Shown here piece after piece: positions 1-9,587 of a stretch of DNA of 35,120 bases. The DNA is from an uncultured Chlorobiota bacterium (GTDB lineage Bacteria; Bacteroidota; Bacteroidia; Bacteroidales; JAADGE01), in NCBI GenBank assembly GCA_947311445.1, contig CAMZKV010000023.1:1-35120 (forward strand), read 5' to 3'. The notes below the pieces were generated by a model. It saw only the letters and a list, made by a program, of their open reading frames with translations, had not been told where the DNA came from and did no database searches. Position 1 is the stretch's first letter. The number at the start of each line of letters is the position of its first letter. Position numbers and translations under genes: made by a program.

Positions 1-1331
1 AACTCCTTCCAATTGAATTTTCTTTAACTTTAGCAATTAATCTAATATATTATTCTGTTGCAATGTATATGCTTAATGCTTTAAATCCTGAATATAAAGG
101 GCTTTTTACAGGATTTATGGCAGTAATTAATATAATTTTTTTAATTTCTGTAGTTTTAAGAAAAGGAAGTTCTAAAAGTTTAATTTACCTTTTTGGAATG
201 ATTATTTTACTTTTTATAACTCTAATTCCTCCAGTACAGCTTGTTGGTAAGTCAATAACAATTATTTGGGCAGTTGAAACCGTTCTTTTATTATGGTTTT
301 CTCTAAAATTAGAAATTAAAATGCTAAAAACTGTTTCAATATTCTTAATATTTGGGCTAATTGCAAGTTTTGTATTAAATGTTTTAGAAAACTATATGGC
401 AATTTCTCATAATGCTCCTGTAAAAAGGTTTCTTTTAAACCAAACTTTTATTTCAGGTTTAATGACAAGTTTGGGGCTTGGAATAAACTTTATTATTCTT
501 GGAAAAGGTAAAAAAAAATATCTTGTAAAACCCATAAAAATGATATGGTTTAGAGCTTTCATTTTTATTGTTGCAGTTGGAGCATTATATGTTTCTGTTA
601 ATTCTGAAATTTTATACAGACTTACCAGAACAATAAAAGATAATAATTTGCTTAATATGTATATGGGAATTTTTAATTTTGCATTTATTCTTGTTCTGCT
701 TATTGTATTAGTATTTATAAAGAGTAAAATTGCAAAAATATTTGCAGGAATAATTGCGATTTTATCTTTCATACTATTTTTTAGTGTTTACTTAACAGAA
801 ATTATTAAAGTAAGGGAACATATGTTGACAAATCTATCAGTTTCAATAAATCAATTTACATCTCATACAATATTAATAACTTTTGTTTTATTTATTCTAT
901 TTTTTGGATACATAAATATAAGACAGGTAAATGACAATATTAAAAACATCTCAAAATGGTTATTTGCAATTTCTGTTATAGCAGTTTTAACAACTGAAAT
1001 TGACCACCTTTCTGTTGTGTTTAATAATAATATTGGAACCCCAGTAAGTTCAATAATTTATAATGCACATTATTTTTATTATACATTATTTTGGATAATA
1101 TCGGCATTTGCTATCTCGTTTTCTTCTTTCTTGTTTAAAGACAGAGAGATGATAAGGATAGCAATGTTTATAATAATACTTGTACTTTTTAAAATATTTA
1201 TTTTTGATTTCTCAAATATAGCAGTAGCAGAAAGAACTATCAGTTTCATTTCAGCTGGTTTTATTGTGCTTTTTATTGCATATGTAAGACAAAGACTTTT
1301 TGAAAAATATAATGACATTAAACACTTATGA
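1..1331 (+). CDS. DUF2339-type predicted membrane protein, C-terminal part (5' end outside window)
   Basis: The reading frame is open from base 3 with no stop before the first internal ATG at 63, so the gene begins upstream of the window; about 442 C-terminal residues are visible. They are almost entirely hydrophobic, with around ten or more predicted membrane spans and short polar loops. The end, with a span rich in I/L/F, then an R-T-I-S-F segment, a last span and a short basic tail, resembles the end of DUF2339 membrane proteins, which are usually 800-1000 residues long. The biochemical role of the family is unknown. The next gene downstream is a DUF3999-like protein, the usual neighbour of DUF2339 genes, which supports the call. 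Family assignment is from residue pattern and context, not a search. Confidence 0.7.
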   Translation, partial: LLPIEFSLTLAINLIYYSVAMYMLNALNPEYKGLFTGFMAVINIIFLISVVLRKGSSKSLIYLFGMIILLFITLIPPVQLVGKSITIIWAVETVLLLWFSLKLEIKMLKTVSIFLIFGLIASFVLNVLENYMAISHNAPVKRFLLNQTFISGLMTSLGLGINFIILGKGKKKYLVKPIKMIWFRAFIFIVAVGALYVSVNSEILYRLTRTIKDNNLLNMYMGIFNFAFILVLLIVLVFIKSKIAKIFAGIIAILSFILFFSVYLTEIIKVREHMLTNLSVSINQFTSHTILITFVLFILFFGYINIRQVNDNIKNISKWLFAISVIAVLTTEIDHLSVVFNNNIGTPVSSIIYNAHYFYYTLFWIISAFAISFSSFLFKDREMIRIAMFIIILVLFKIFIFDFSNIAVAERTISFISAGFIVLFIAYVRQRLFEKYNDIKHL

Positions 1332-1460
1332 CAAAGATTTTGACACACATAAAGCATAAATAAAAACAATGTATAGTAACTTTTAAACTTTATACTTTTA
1401 AACTTTTAAATTTAGACACAATAAAGATTAAAGCAATCTGTAAAACATAATTCTCTTTTA

Positions 1461-2705
1461 ATGAAACAACTTTATATAATATTAATAACTAGTTTAATAG
1501 CAATAAGTAATTATGCTCAAAATTACCAATGGAAAGCAAATATCAATGAGGTAGATGTTTCTGGATATTATAAAATTTATTTAGAACCGGATATAATTTC
1601 ACAACTAGAACATTCTTTTCCCGATATTAGAATTTTAGACAAAAACAATAATGAAATTCAATATATTCTAAAAAAACAAAAAACTGTTTTAAATAAAAAT
1701 AAAAAAATAGAACTTAAAATAACAAAAAATAAACATAGAAAATTTAAACATTATACAGAAATTCAAATTGAAAATGAAAAAAAATATAGTATCTCAAACC
1801 TTATTTTAAGAATTGTAAACACACACAATCCTGTATTTATTAAAATATTTGGAAGTGATAATTTAGACAATTGGTATATACTAAAAGATAATTTTCCTGC
1901 AGTGCCAGACATAACAGATTCAGATTCAACTGAAATTGAAATAATGGATATTCCTGAAAGTAAATTTAAGTTTTTTAAAGTTTATTTTTATGATTATGAA
2001 GAAAAACCAATTAAAATCACAAAAGTATATTATCATAATTTAGAAGATATAAGAGCTGAATATATTCAACTAAAATCACCAATTATATCTCAAAAAGACA
2101 CACTTAATAAAACTATTATTACATTAGAATTTGAAAAACCAGAATTTATTGATATGATTTCTTTCAGAATTAGTGGCCCGGAATATTACCTGAGAAAAGT
2201 TCAAATGCTTAAGAAAGATACAATATCAAATACTCATATGAAAAATGAATTTTATGACCAGTTAAAACAAGAGTTTTATTTGGGTTCTTTAAAAAGTAAC
2301 AGAATAAATCTTTACGACTATAAAGCAAAAAAAATTGAATTTATTGTTGAAAATAAAGATAATCAGCCTCTTATCTTTTTAAAAGCAAACGCCTATCAAT
2401 TAAAGAATTACATTGTTGCATACTTAAACCAAGATAATAAATATACTTTAATATATGGAAATGAAAAAGCGAACTTTCCAAGCTATGATTTACCATATTT
2501 TAAAGATACAATACCAAAAATACTTCCGGAAACAAGTGTTTATAACATCAAAAAGATTAATGGAGCAGCCGATAAAATTAATAAAATTTGGACATTTCCT
2601 ACATCATCCCTTTGGTATATAATTGGGTTCTTATTAATAGTATTGCTTTTAATAAGTCTTAAGTTATTAAAAGAAAGATTTGGAGAAACAAAAAAAACAG
2701 AATAA
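1461..2705 (+). CDS. DUF3999-like exported, membrane-anchored protein
   Basis: A 414-residue protein with an N-terminal signal peptide (about residues 1-19, ending N-Y-A-Q), a long beta-rich extracytoplasmic part, and one C-terminal membrane span at about residues 384-404 followed by a short basic cytoplasmic tail. The topology (signal, large periplasmic region, single C-terminal anchor) and position directly after a DUF2339-type gene match DUF3999 proteins. The middle (about residues 85-180) reads like a discoidin/F5-8-type sandwich segment, but I cannot confirm that. The 129-base gap to the gene before contains a near-duplicate ACTTTTAAACTT (1379-1390 and 1394-1405). Function of the pair is not known; a cell-envelope role is inferred from topology. 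Confidence 0.65.
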   Translation: MKQLYIILITSLIAISNYAQNYQWKANINEVDVSGYYKIYLEPDIISQLEHSFPDIRILDKNNNEIQYILKKQKTVLNKNKKIELKITKNKHRKFKHYTEIQIENEKKYSISNLILRIVNTHNPVFIKIFGSDNLDNWYILKDNFPAVPDITDSDSTEIEIMDIPESKFKFFKVYFYDYEEKPIKITKVYYHNLEDIRAEYIQLKSPIISQKDTLNKTIITLEFEKPEFIDMISFRISGPEYYLRKVQMLKKDTISNTHMKNEFYDQLKQEFYLGSLKSNRINLYDYKAKKIEFIVENKDNQPLIFLKANAYQLKNYIVAYLNQDNKYTLIYGNEKANFPSYDLPYFKDTIPKILPETSVYNIKKINGAADKINKIWTFPTSSLWYIIGFLLIVLLLISLKLLKERFGETKKTE

Positions 2706-2830
2706 TTTTAGCAAAAAAAACTTCTTATAATTAAATATTAACACTCAAATTATATGTATTAGGATAAAGAAGTTCCCTGGTTGTTAAAACAAACAGATAC
2801 ATTTTTTGAGAAAATTAAAATTAAAAAATT

Positions 2831-3529
2831 ATGAAAAAATTAATTTTACTATCAGTATTAATGTACTCATTCTCATTCTTTGCAAATTCGCAAGTATATA
2901 GTATTAACGATGGAACAGCTGTTGTTAACGATATGGCAAGACCTTGCATAAGTGTAACAATGGAACCCGAAGCAAAAGAAATTAAAAAAGCATGGAAATC
3001 ATACCTGAAAAAGAAGTACGACCTTAAACTAAAAGGAGCAAAAGGAGATGATTTAAAAGGAGAAGAAGTTGTCTTTCCTGCTGTAACAGCAAGAACTATG
3101 GATTTTTACACAAAATTCAAAAGAGATAAAAAGGAAAAAACTACAACAATGAATGTTTTAATTTCTTTTGGATATGATGTATATCTTAATAAAAATGATA
3201 ATTCAAAAGAATATTCTTCATTAATGACAATAATTAAAGAATTTTCACTAGAATTCCTGAGAGGATATTATAATGAAAGCCTACAAGATTTAAACAAAGA
3301 ATTTGCAAAATCAGAGAAAGAAAGAGATAAAACAATAAATGAAAATGTAAAACTTGCAAGTGATATTGAGAAAAATAAACAAACAATTGTTGATCTTAAA
3401 AAAGAAAATGAAGAAAAAAGTTCTAATATTGAAAAAAACAAAGAATTAATTGAACAACTCAAAGAAAAAGTAATAGAAAAACAAGAAGAAATTAAAAAAA
3501 TGACTGATTTAATAAATGGAATAAAATAA
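2831..3529 (+). CDS. Secreted protein with C-terminal coiled coil, unknown function
   Basis: A 232-residue protein with a clear signal peptide (about residues 1-20, ending A-N-S-Q). The first half (21-140) is a mixed alpha/beta region with a lysine-rich stretch; the second half (about 144-232) is one uninterrupted coiled coil made mostly of K, E, N, I and L. Inside it the hexapeptides D-I-E-K-N-K (178-183) and N-I-E-K-N-K (199-204) are exactly 21 residues apart, that is three heptads, so the coil has grown by a three-heptad duplication. I do not recognise a family. It lies 51 bases before an outer-membrane barrel gene on the same strand, so an envelope role is likely. The barrel has its own -7 box, so the two need not be one transcript. 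Confidence 0.75.
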   Translation: MKKLILLSVLMYSFSFFANSQVYSINDGTAVVNDMARPCISVTMEPEAKEIKKAWKSYLKKKYDLKLKGAKGDDLKGEEVVFPAVTARTMDFYTKFKRDKKEKTTTMNVLISFGYDVYLNKNDNSKEYSSLMTIIKEFSLEFLRGYYNESLQDLNKEFAKSEKERDKTINENVKLASDIEKNKQTIVDLKKENEEKSSNIEKNKELIEQLKEKVIEKQEEIKKMTDLINGIK

Positions 3530-3534
3530 ATTCT

Positions 3535-3542
3535 TAAATTTG
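3535..3542 (+). promoter_or_regulatory. Bacteroidota -7 promoter box TAAATTTG for the barrel gene
   Basis: Exact match to TAnnTTTG, 38 bases before the ATG at 3581, just after the previous stop codon. No convincing -33 element was seen. Confidence 0.45.
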
Positions 3543-3580
3543 TTTTCTTTTTAAAAAATAATAAACTAAAAAACAAAATA

Positions 3581-4300
3581 ATGAAAAAAATTTTATCATT
3601 AATAGTAATTGCAATATTTGCAATAACAAGTGTAAATGCTCAAAATGGAATCTCTTTTGGAATAAGAGCAATACCTACTTTTAATTGGGTAACTTTGTCT
3701 GACACTGTTTCCACTCATAAATATGAAAACGAAGGAACAAAAATGGGAATAGGTTTTGGACCATCTTTACGTTATAAATTTTCAGACAATTTCAATGTTG
3801 ATGTTTCAGGAATTTTTACTTGGCAAAAATTTGGTATAAAAGTATTAAATGAATTGCCTGCAAATCCTGAAAAAGTAGATATAACTGAAAAATTTAAAGT
3901 ACAATTCTTACAAATTCCTCTAAATTTAAACGGGCAATTTGAAGTTGCCGATGATTTGAATGCACTTCTTAATTTTGGGGTAGGAGCAGGAATAAAATTA
4001 AAAAGTTCAAGACTTGTTGAAGACCCTGATAGACCCAATCATTTCTCAGAAGAATACGACTCTTCTATAAAGATGCTAACCTTTGTTGACTTTTATTTAA
4101 CTGCTGGAGCTGGTGTTGTTTACGATATTGAAGATAACCTCCACCTATCACTTACAGTTCAATATAACAATGGAATTATTAACGGTTGGTTAGATAATAA
4201 AAATAAATACAAAGAAGAAAATGATTCGAATGGTATTAAGCAACTAAATTTAAAACATAAAAATGTTGCTTTAAGTATTGGGTTTTACATTGATTTATAA
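3581..4300 (+). CDS. Outer-membrane beta-barrel protein, PorT-like
   Basis: A 239-residue protein with a signal peptide (about 1-20, ending V-N-A-Q) followed by alternating amphipathic strands with many aromatic and glycine turns, ending in a strand F-Y-I-D-L. This is the pattern of the eight- to ten-strand 'outer membrane beta-barrel' (PorT/OMP_b-brl type) proteins abundant in Bacteroidota. Strands such as V-D-V-S-G-I-F-T-W (about 68-76) and L-H-L-S-L-T-V-Q-Y (about 187-195) alternate polar and hydrophobic residues as expected. It is the last gene before a strong terminator. No substrate can be deduced; it may be structural or a small-molecule or adhesion barrel. Confidence 0.75.
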   Translation: MKKILSLIVIAIFAITSVNAQNGISFGIRAIPTFNWVTLSDTVSTHKYENEGTKMGIGFGPSLRYKFSDNFNVDVSGIFTWQKFGIKVLNELPANPEKVDITEKFKVQFLQIPLNLNGQFEVADDLNALLNFGVGAGIKLKSSRLVEDPDRPNHFSEEYDSSIKMLTFVDFYLTAGAGVVYDIEDNLHLSLTVQYNNGIINGWLDNKNKYKEENDSNGIKQLNLKHKNVALSIGFYIDL

Positions 4301-4324
4301 AACTTAGATTTTATCTAAATAATT

Positions 4325-4360
4325 AACGCTTTCAAACTTTTGAAAGCGTTTTTTTATTTT
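4325..4360 (+). terminator. Intrinsic terminator after the barrel gene
   Basis: Perfect 12-base inverted repeat AACGCTTTCAAA / TTTGAAAGCGTT separated by two bases (the innermost pairs open to form the loop), followed directly by a run of seven T and a T-rich tail. It is 24 bases after the stop codon at 4300. Confidence 0.9.
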
Positions 4361-4378
4361 AACTTCCTATGTTTTTTG

Positions 4379-4386
4379 TATATTTG
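4379..4386 (+). promoter_or_regulatory. -7 promoter box TATATTTG for the transporter-ATPase gene
   Basis: Exact TAnnTTTG match between the terminator above and the ATG at 4497, implying a leader of roughly 100 bases. I saw no clear riboswitch-like fold in that leader. Confidence 0.4.
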
Positions 4387-4496
4387 TTGGGTTTTTATGG
4401 ATAATGCAGGTTATATATGCCTAAAATTCATTATAATTGCATGAAATATTAAAAAAAGAAGACTACTTTAATTATTAAAAATTAAGCTAATAAGAC

Positions 4497-7400
4497 ATGG
4501 CTAAACCAAAAAAATTCGGAGCATTTTCAGGAGTCTTTACACCATCAGTTCTTACAATTCTTGGAGTAATTATGTATATGCGGTTAGGATGGGTTGTTGG
4601 TAGTGCAGGACTTATAACTGCACTTGTTATAATTGTAATTTCTCATGTAATCTCTTTAACAACAGGTCTTAGCATTTCTTCTGTTGCAACAGATAAGAAA
4701 ATAAAAACAGGAGGTATTTACTATATACTTTCAAGAAGTCTAGGTTTTCCAATGGGTGGAGCTATTGGAATAGCACTTTTTACCGGAACAGCTCTTGGAA
4801 TTTCATTATATTTAGTAGGTTTTGCTGAAAGTTTACTTGCTGTTGACAATATAAGAGAATTTCTACACCTCAAACAAGATGTAAACAGCTACAGAATAGT
4901 AGGTTCTATTGCATTACTTTTTCTCGTTACAATAGCTTTTATAAGTACATCACTTGCTATAAAAACACAATATATAGTTCTTGGAGCAATTGCATTATCA
5001 TTAGTATCAATTTTCGCAGGTTTTTTTATAAATTCAAACTTTGCACCAGAAACAATATCTTTCACTCCGTCAAGAGAAGGTATAAGCATTCAAATTGTTT
5101 TTGGAGTATTTTTTCCGGCAGTTACCGGCTTTACTGCAGGAGTAGCAATGTCCGGAGATTTAAGAAATCCAAAAAAAGATATCCCTGTTGGAACTTTAGC
5201 ATCAATTTTTGTTGGATTTATAATATATGTTGGTCTTGCAATTTCCTTTGCAGTTTTTGTAAACAGAGATTTGTTAATTCAAGACCCTAATTTCCTGCTC
5301 AAAATATCATATATCCCCGCTCTTGTTATTGCCGGAATTTGGGGGGCAACACTTTCATCAGCACTTGGAGGGATTCTTGGAGGTCCAAGAATTTTACAAG
5401 CAATATCAAAAGATAAAATAACTCCTAAAATATTTGCAAAAGGTTACGGAGAATCTAATGAGCCTCGTAATGCACTTATATTCATAGCGTTAATTGCAGA
5501 AGGAGGAATTCTTATTGGAGAATTAAATGTAATTGCAGCTGTTGTTTCAATGTTTTATTTAGCATCTTATGGTTTTATAAATTTAGCATTTTTTCTTGAA
5601 AATTGGGCAAGTACAGATTTTAGACCATCATTTAAAGTGAAAGGAGTTGTCGGTTTAATTGGGTTTATTGCAAGTTTTGGAGTAATGGCTCAATTAGGAA
5701 TGCTTTCAATGATTGCGGCTCTTGTTATTATGTTTGGATTATTTGCATGGCTAAACCGAAAACAAATGAAATCTGAATCTGGTGATGTATGGCAAAGCGT
5801 ATGGCTTTCTGTTGTTAGGCGTGCATTACATAGTTTAGATAAAAAAACACTGGAACACAGAAATTGGCAACCAAATGTAATACTTTTTAGTGGAGGAAAA
5901 GGACAAAGACCTCATTTGTTGGAATTTGGTAAAAACTTGGTAGGTCAATACGGTTTACTTTCAAACTTTGATTTACACGAATCAAAAGAAAAAAAATATT
6001 TATTTCCAAAATACCTTCAATCTCAATTTAACGAAGATAATGAGCAAGGAATTTTTACAAGAAGACAAACTTGCAGTGATATATATACTGGTATAGAAAC
6101 TATTATTAGTACTTACGGCTTTTCTGGAATAGAACCAAATACTGTTATTTTGGGGTGGATGAGACAAAGCAAAAATCCTGTTCGCTTTTCTAAAATGATA
6201 AATCGCATACATGAACTTGATATAAACCTTTTATTAATTGATTACGACAAAAAACATGGATACGGAAATTACAAAACAGTAGATATTTGGTGGAGAGGTT
6301 CTGGAAATAACGGTAATTTGGCATTAAATTTAATGAAATTTCTTTGGAAATCAGATGATTGGGCAGATGCAAAACTCCGTCTTTTAGTCGGAAATCCTAT
6401 TAATGAAAAAGCATCGGAAATTAGAAAACTTGCTGAACAAGTTCTTTCAAATATGAGAATTGATGCTGAAATTAAAATTATAAATAACCAGATTGAACAA
6501 AAACCTTTTTTTGAACTAATTAGAACAGAATCTTTAAAAACAGATTTAATAATTTTAGGTATGCCGGAAATAACAGAAGGCAAAGAAGAAGAATTTGTTA
6601 AACTTACTAACAAATTAATGTTTGAAATTGGTACTGTTGTTCTTATTAAAGCATCGTCTCAATTTAAAGATCAAAGCCTTGGTTTTAAAAGAGAAAATGA
6701 ACAAAACAATATAAATATTTCCAATATACAACTTAATAATGAGGAAGCTGAGCTCATTTTACCCGGAAATACAGTTGCTGACGAAAATGTAATTTCTTTA
6801 CATAAAGATTTATCAAATATTAATAATGATTTTTTTAACTCCGAGATAAAACCTATTTTCTATAATTTAAATGAATTAACAAATAATATTACTTTAGAAA
6901 TAGAAACTCTTAGAAAAGATAAAATTAGTAAATTAAAAGAATACGAAGGCACAGTCTTAAACAATAAAATTGTTGCGGCAACAGATATGTTTTTGAAGAA
7001 AACACTTATTTATATTAATAATTATTCCTCAAATAATGAGAACGAGAAAAATATTTTTTCCAAATTAATAAATAATATAGAAAATTTAATATCTCAATTA
7101 GCTGTTTCATTTATATGCTCTAATCCCTATGCAGATTTAAGAAAAAGAAAAGCTAAAAACTATAATGTAAAATTTAAAAAACTTGTAAGATCATATTTAC
7201 CTTACAATTTTTATAGTTCTTATTATCAGGTGTTTGAAGAGATAGGTAAAGTTTTTATTAAAAATATTATTAAACTACAAATTAATGTAAAAGAAATTCG
7301 TAACAGTCTATTGAAACTAAAAACCTATGCACAAGAAAAAAACCTAAATCAAGAAAAAGTTAATTCTGAATTAGAACTTATCGGTTTAAAACTCGATACT

Positions 7401-9587
7401 ATAAAAGATATAAATTCTAAAAATGAGCATATTATTTATAATCTTTTAAACAGTAAAACAGTTAATATTATAAATAAAATAAGTTCAGATATTAAGAATT
7501 ACAATTCTAAAAATAGAAAACTAGAAAAATTTTCCTCAAAAAAAGTTGAACATCTAAAAGAACAATTAAAACAAACTCCCAGCTTTTTAATGAGAAACGA
7601 AGAATTGTTAAAAAACAATTTTAAATTAGAAATACAACTTATAGATTTTGAAAATAAACTTTATAGAATTTCAAGAAAAACAGTGATTGCTGTTGAGGAA
7701 TTCATAAATGTAGAAGTGCTTTTAAAAATTAAAAATATAGAATCTAATCTAAAAGATTTTGTAAAAGATTTTGAAAAAAATACAAATACTGAATTCAAAA
7801 GCAAAGAATTTCCAAATATTCCCTCAGAAGAAGTTATATTTAATAGTTTTAAAAAGATTTTAGACATTAAATTTGAAAAACTAAAATATTTAACAGATAA
7901 GTTTCCCGAAAAAATTAGTTTACTTTCTAATGAGTCATTTAATAATATTTCGGATAAACAATTTTTAGAAATTGAAATAACAGAATTGCCTGTTTCTTAT
8001 TTATTAAATTACTTAATCCAATCTGAATACAATACACCGCTAATAAAAATTGCAGAAGAATTACCTGAGCAAATAATTAAAATAGAAAACTCTGCTCAAA
8101 ATATTTTAAGAGTTATTCTTTTTACATTTTTTGATGCTGATGGAAAACGAATTAATAAAGATGAAAATTCGGATGAAAAACTTATTGATTATTTTAAAAA
8201 TAAAATTATTGAACTTAATGAACTTGAAACTAAAACTAAACTTAAAATTGAGAATATAAATAGAAAGATTAATGAACGATTAAGTGAAATATCTAATAAC
8301 TTATCTGTATATTCTCTTTTAAACCTAGCAAGTACGAATAAAAGGTTTTCAAAAAATAAGAAAAAAACAAAAAAATTTAACGAGAAAATCACTAAAATAA
8401 AAAGTTCAATTTCTAATCAATTTAATCAAATTTGGTACAGACATAGTGATGCAGTTATATTTAGAAAAAAATTATCAGGAAATGCAAAAAAACCTATCTC
8501 AAATATAAACGCTTGCCTAAATCTAGTTGAAAAAGTATCTGCTCGAAATGAAATTATTAATAAATTACCTTTTTATTATCAACAACTTTTTCTCAGAACA
8601 AACAACTATAGTAAAGATTTCTTTAAAGGAAGAAAAAATGAAATAACTGAAATTTTAAAATCTATTAATAGATATAAATCAAGCTATTATGGGGCAATTT
8701 TAATTAAAGGAGACAGATATTCTGGGAAAACATTTTTAACACAATATGCAATAAATACTTTAATGCCTAATTCAAAAGTTTATTCAATATCTCCACCGCT
8801 TGAAGGCTCTGTTAGTATTAAAACTTTTAAAACCAAACTTGCCAACGAATTTGATGCAAAAGGCTCATATGAAAGAAAATTTGCTAAAATTCAAAATGGA
8901 AGTGTTATTATTTTTGATGAAGTTGAACTTTGGTGGGAAAAAACAGAAACAGGTTTTGAAGTTATTAATGAAATTATTGAATTAATTAAAACCTATGGGC
9001 ATAAGTTTTTATTTATCCTAAATATTAATTCATATGCATATAAACTTATTAATATAACAAGTAATATTGAACCATATTTCTTAAATATTGTTGATTGTAA
9101 GCCATTTAATGCAAAGTTATTAAAAGAAGCTATTTTATTTAGGCATAATTCCGGGGGCATACCTTTTATATACAAAGAAAAAATGCAAGAAGATTTAAGA
9201 CAGGCAGAGTTTGCTAAACTTTTTGCAAAATATTTTAATTATTCACAGGGGAATATTGGAGTAGCACTAATTTCTTGGATTGCAAACATAATTGATTATT
9301 CTGAAAATATAATAAAAATTAAATCTGTAAAAACAATAAATGTTGAAATCTTGGATAATTTTGATACAGAAACCTACATGATTTTATCCCAATTTATATT
9401 GCATAAAAGATTAACAATCTCAAAAATGGCAAGGGTAATGATGTTTGAAGAAACTAATGCAGAAGATTATATTGCATATTTAAAACGTTCCGGATTAATT
9501 AAAGAAATAATAAAAGGCGTTTTTGAAATAAATAAATATATGTTTATTCATATAAAACAAAAATTAGAAGAATTGGGAATATGTTAA
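4497..9587 (+). CDS. SLC12-type (cation-chloride/amino-acid permease superfamily) transporter fused to helical region and P-loop ATPase
   Basis: A single 1696-residue frame. Residues 1-422 are a 12-span APC-superfamily permease; the first span (G12-V-F-T-P-S, then M-R-L-G-W-V-V-G at 28-35) resembles SLC12 cotransporters. Residues about 430-700 resemble the SLC12 cytosolic region (N456-W-Q-P-N-V-I-L-F, ending in a V-V-L-I-K strand). Residues 720-1385 are lysine/asparagine-rich and mostly helical with coiled-coil character and no known motif. Residues about 1390-1696 form an NTPase: Walker A G1405-D-R-Y-S-G-K-T1412, Walker B V1470-I-I-F-D-E1475, a sensor-like L-F-I-L-N strand, a lid with R-H-N-S-G, and a winged-helix-like end after about 1615. 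Ordinary prokaryotic relatives end near residue 700-800. No internal stop or frameshift is seen. Transported ion and ATPase role are unknown; the ATPase may gate or sense rather than power transport. Confidence 0.85.
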   Translation: MAKPKKFGAFSGVFTPSVLTILGVIMYMRLGWVVGSAGLITALVIIVISHVISLTTGLSISSVATDKKIKTGGIYYILSRSLGFPMGGAIGIALFTGTALGISLYLVGFAESLLAVDNIREFLHLKQDVNSYRIVGSIALLFLVTIAFISTSLAIKTQYIVLGAIALSLVSIFAGFFINSNFAPETISFTPSREGISIQIVFGVFFPAVTGFTAGVAMSGDLRNPKKDIPVGTLASIFVGFIIYVGLAISFAVFVNRDLLIQDPNFLLKISYIPALVIAGIWGATLSSALGGILGGPRILQAISKDKITPKIFAKGYGESNEPRNALIFIALIAEGGILIGELNVIAAVVSMFYLASYGFINLAFFLENWASTDFRPSFKVKGVVGLIGFIASFGVMAQLGMLSMIAALVIMFGLFAWLNRKQMKSESGDVWQSVWLSVVRRALHSLDKKTLEHRNWQPNVILFSGGKGQRPHLLEFGKNLVGQYGLLSNFDLHESKEKKYLFPKYLQSQFNEDNEQGIFTRRQTCSDIYTGIETIISTYGFSGIEPNTVILGWMRQSKNPVRFSKMINRIHELDINLLLIDYDKKHGYGNYKTVDIWWRGSGNNGNLALNLMKFLWKSDDWADAKLRLLVGNPINEKASEIRKLAEQVLSNMRIDAEIKIINNQIEQKPFFELIRTESLKTDLIILGMPEITEGKEEEFVKLTNKLMFEIGTVVLIKASSQFKDQSLGFKRENEQNNINISNIQLNNEEAELILPGNTVADENVISLHKDLSNINNDFFNSEIKPIFYNLNELTNNITLEIETLRKDKISKLKEYEGTVLNNKIVAATDMFLKKTLIYINNYSSNNENEKNIFSKLINNIENLISQLAVSFICSNPYADLRKRKAKNYNVKFKKLVRSYLPYNFYSSYYQVFEEIGKVFIKNIIKLQINVKEIRNSLLKLKTYAQEKNLNQEKVNSELELIGLKLDTIKDINSKNEHIIYNLLNSKTVNIINKISSDIKNYNSKNRKLEKFSSKKVEHLKEQLKQTPSFLMRNEELLKNNFKLEIQLIDFENKLYRISRKTVIAVEEFINVEVLLKIKNIESNLKDFVKDFEKNTNTEFKSKEFPNIPSEEVIFNSFKKILDIKFEKLKYLTDKFPEKISLLSNESFNNISDKQFLEIEITELPVSYLLNYLIQSEYNTPLIKIAEELPEQIIKIENSAQNILRVILFTFFDADGKRINKDENSDEKLIDYFKNKIIELNELETKTKLKIENINRKINERLSEISNNLSVYSLLNLASTNKRFSKNKKKTKKFNEKITKIKSSISNQFNQIWYRHSDAVIFRKKLSGNAKKPISNINACLNLVEKVSARNEIINKLPFYYQQLFLRTNNYSKDFFKGRKNEITEILKSINRYKSSYYGAILIKGDRYSGKTFLTQYAINTLMPNSKVYSISPPLEGSVSIKTFKTKLANEFDAKGSYERKFAKIQNGSVIIFDEVELWWEKTETGFEVINEIIELIKTYGHKFLFILNINSYAYKLINITSNIEPYFLNIVDCKPFNAKLLKEAILFRHNSGGIPFIYKEKMQEDLRQAEFAKLFAKYFNYSQGNIGVALISWIANIIDYSENIIKIKSVKTINVEILDNFDTETYMILSQFILHKRLTISKMARVMMFEETNAEDYIAYLKRSGLIKEIIKGVFEINKYMFIHIKQKLEELGIC

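Noticed and set aside
2716..2777. Inverted AACTTCTTAT / ATAAAGAAGTT before the coiled-coil gene
   Set aside because: The arms are 40-50 bases apart with a one-base bulge and no T-run; likely chance in AT-rich DNA.
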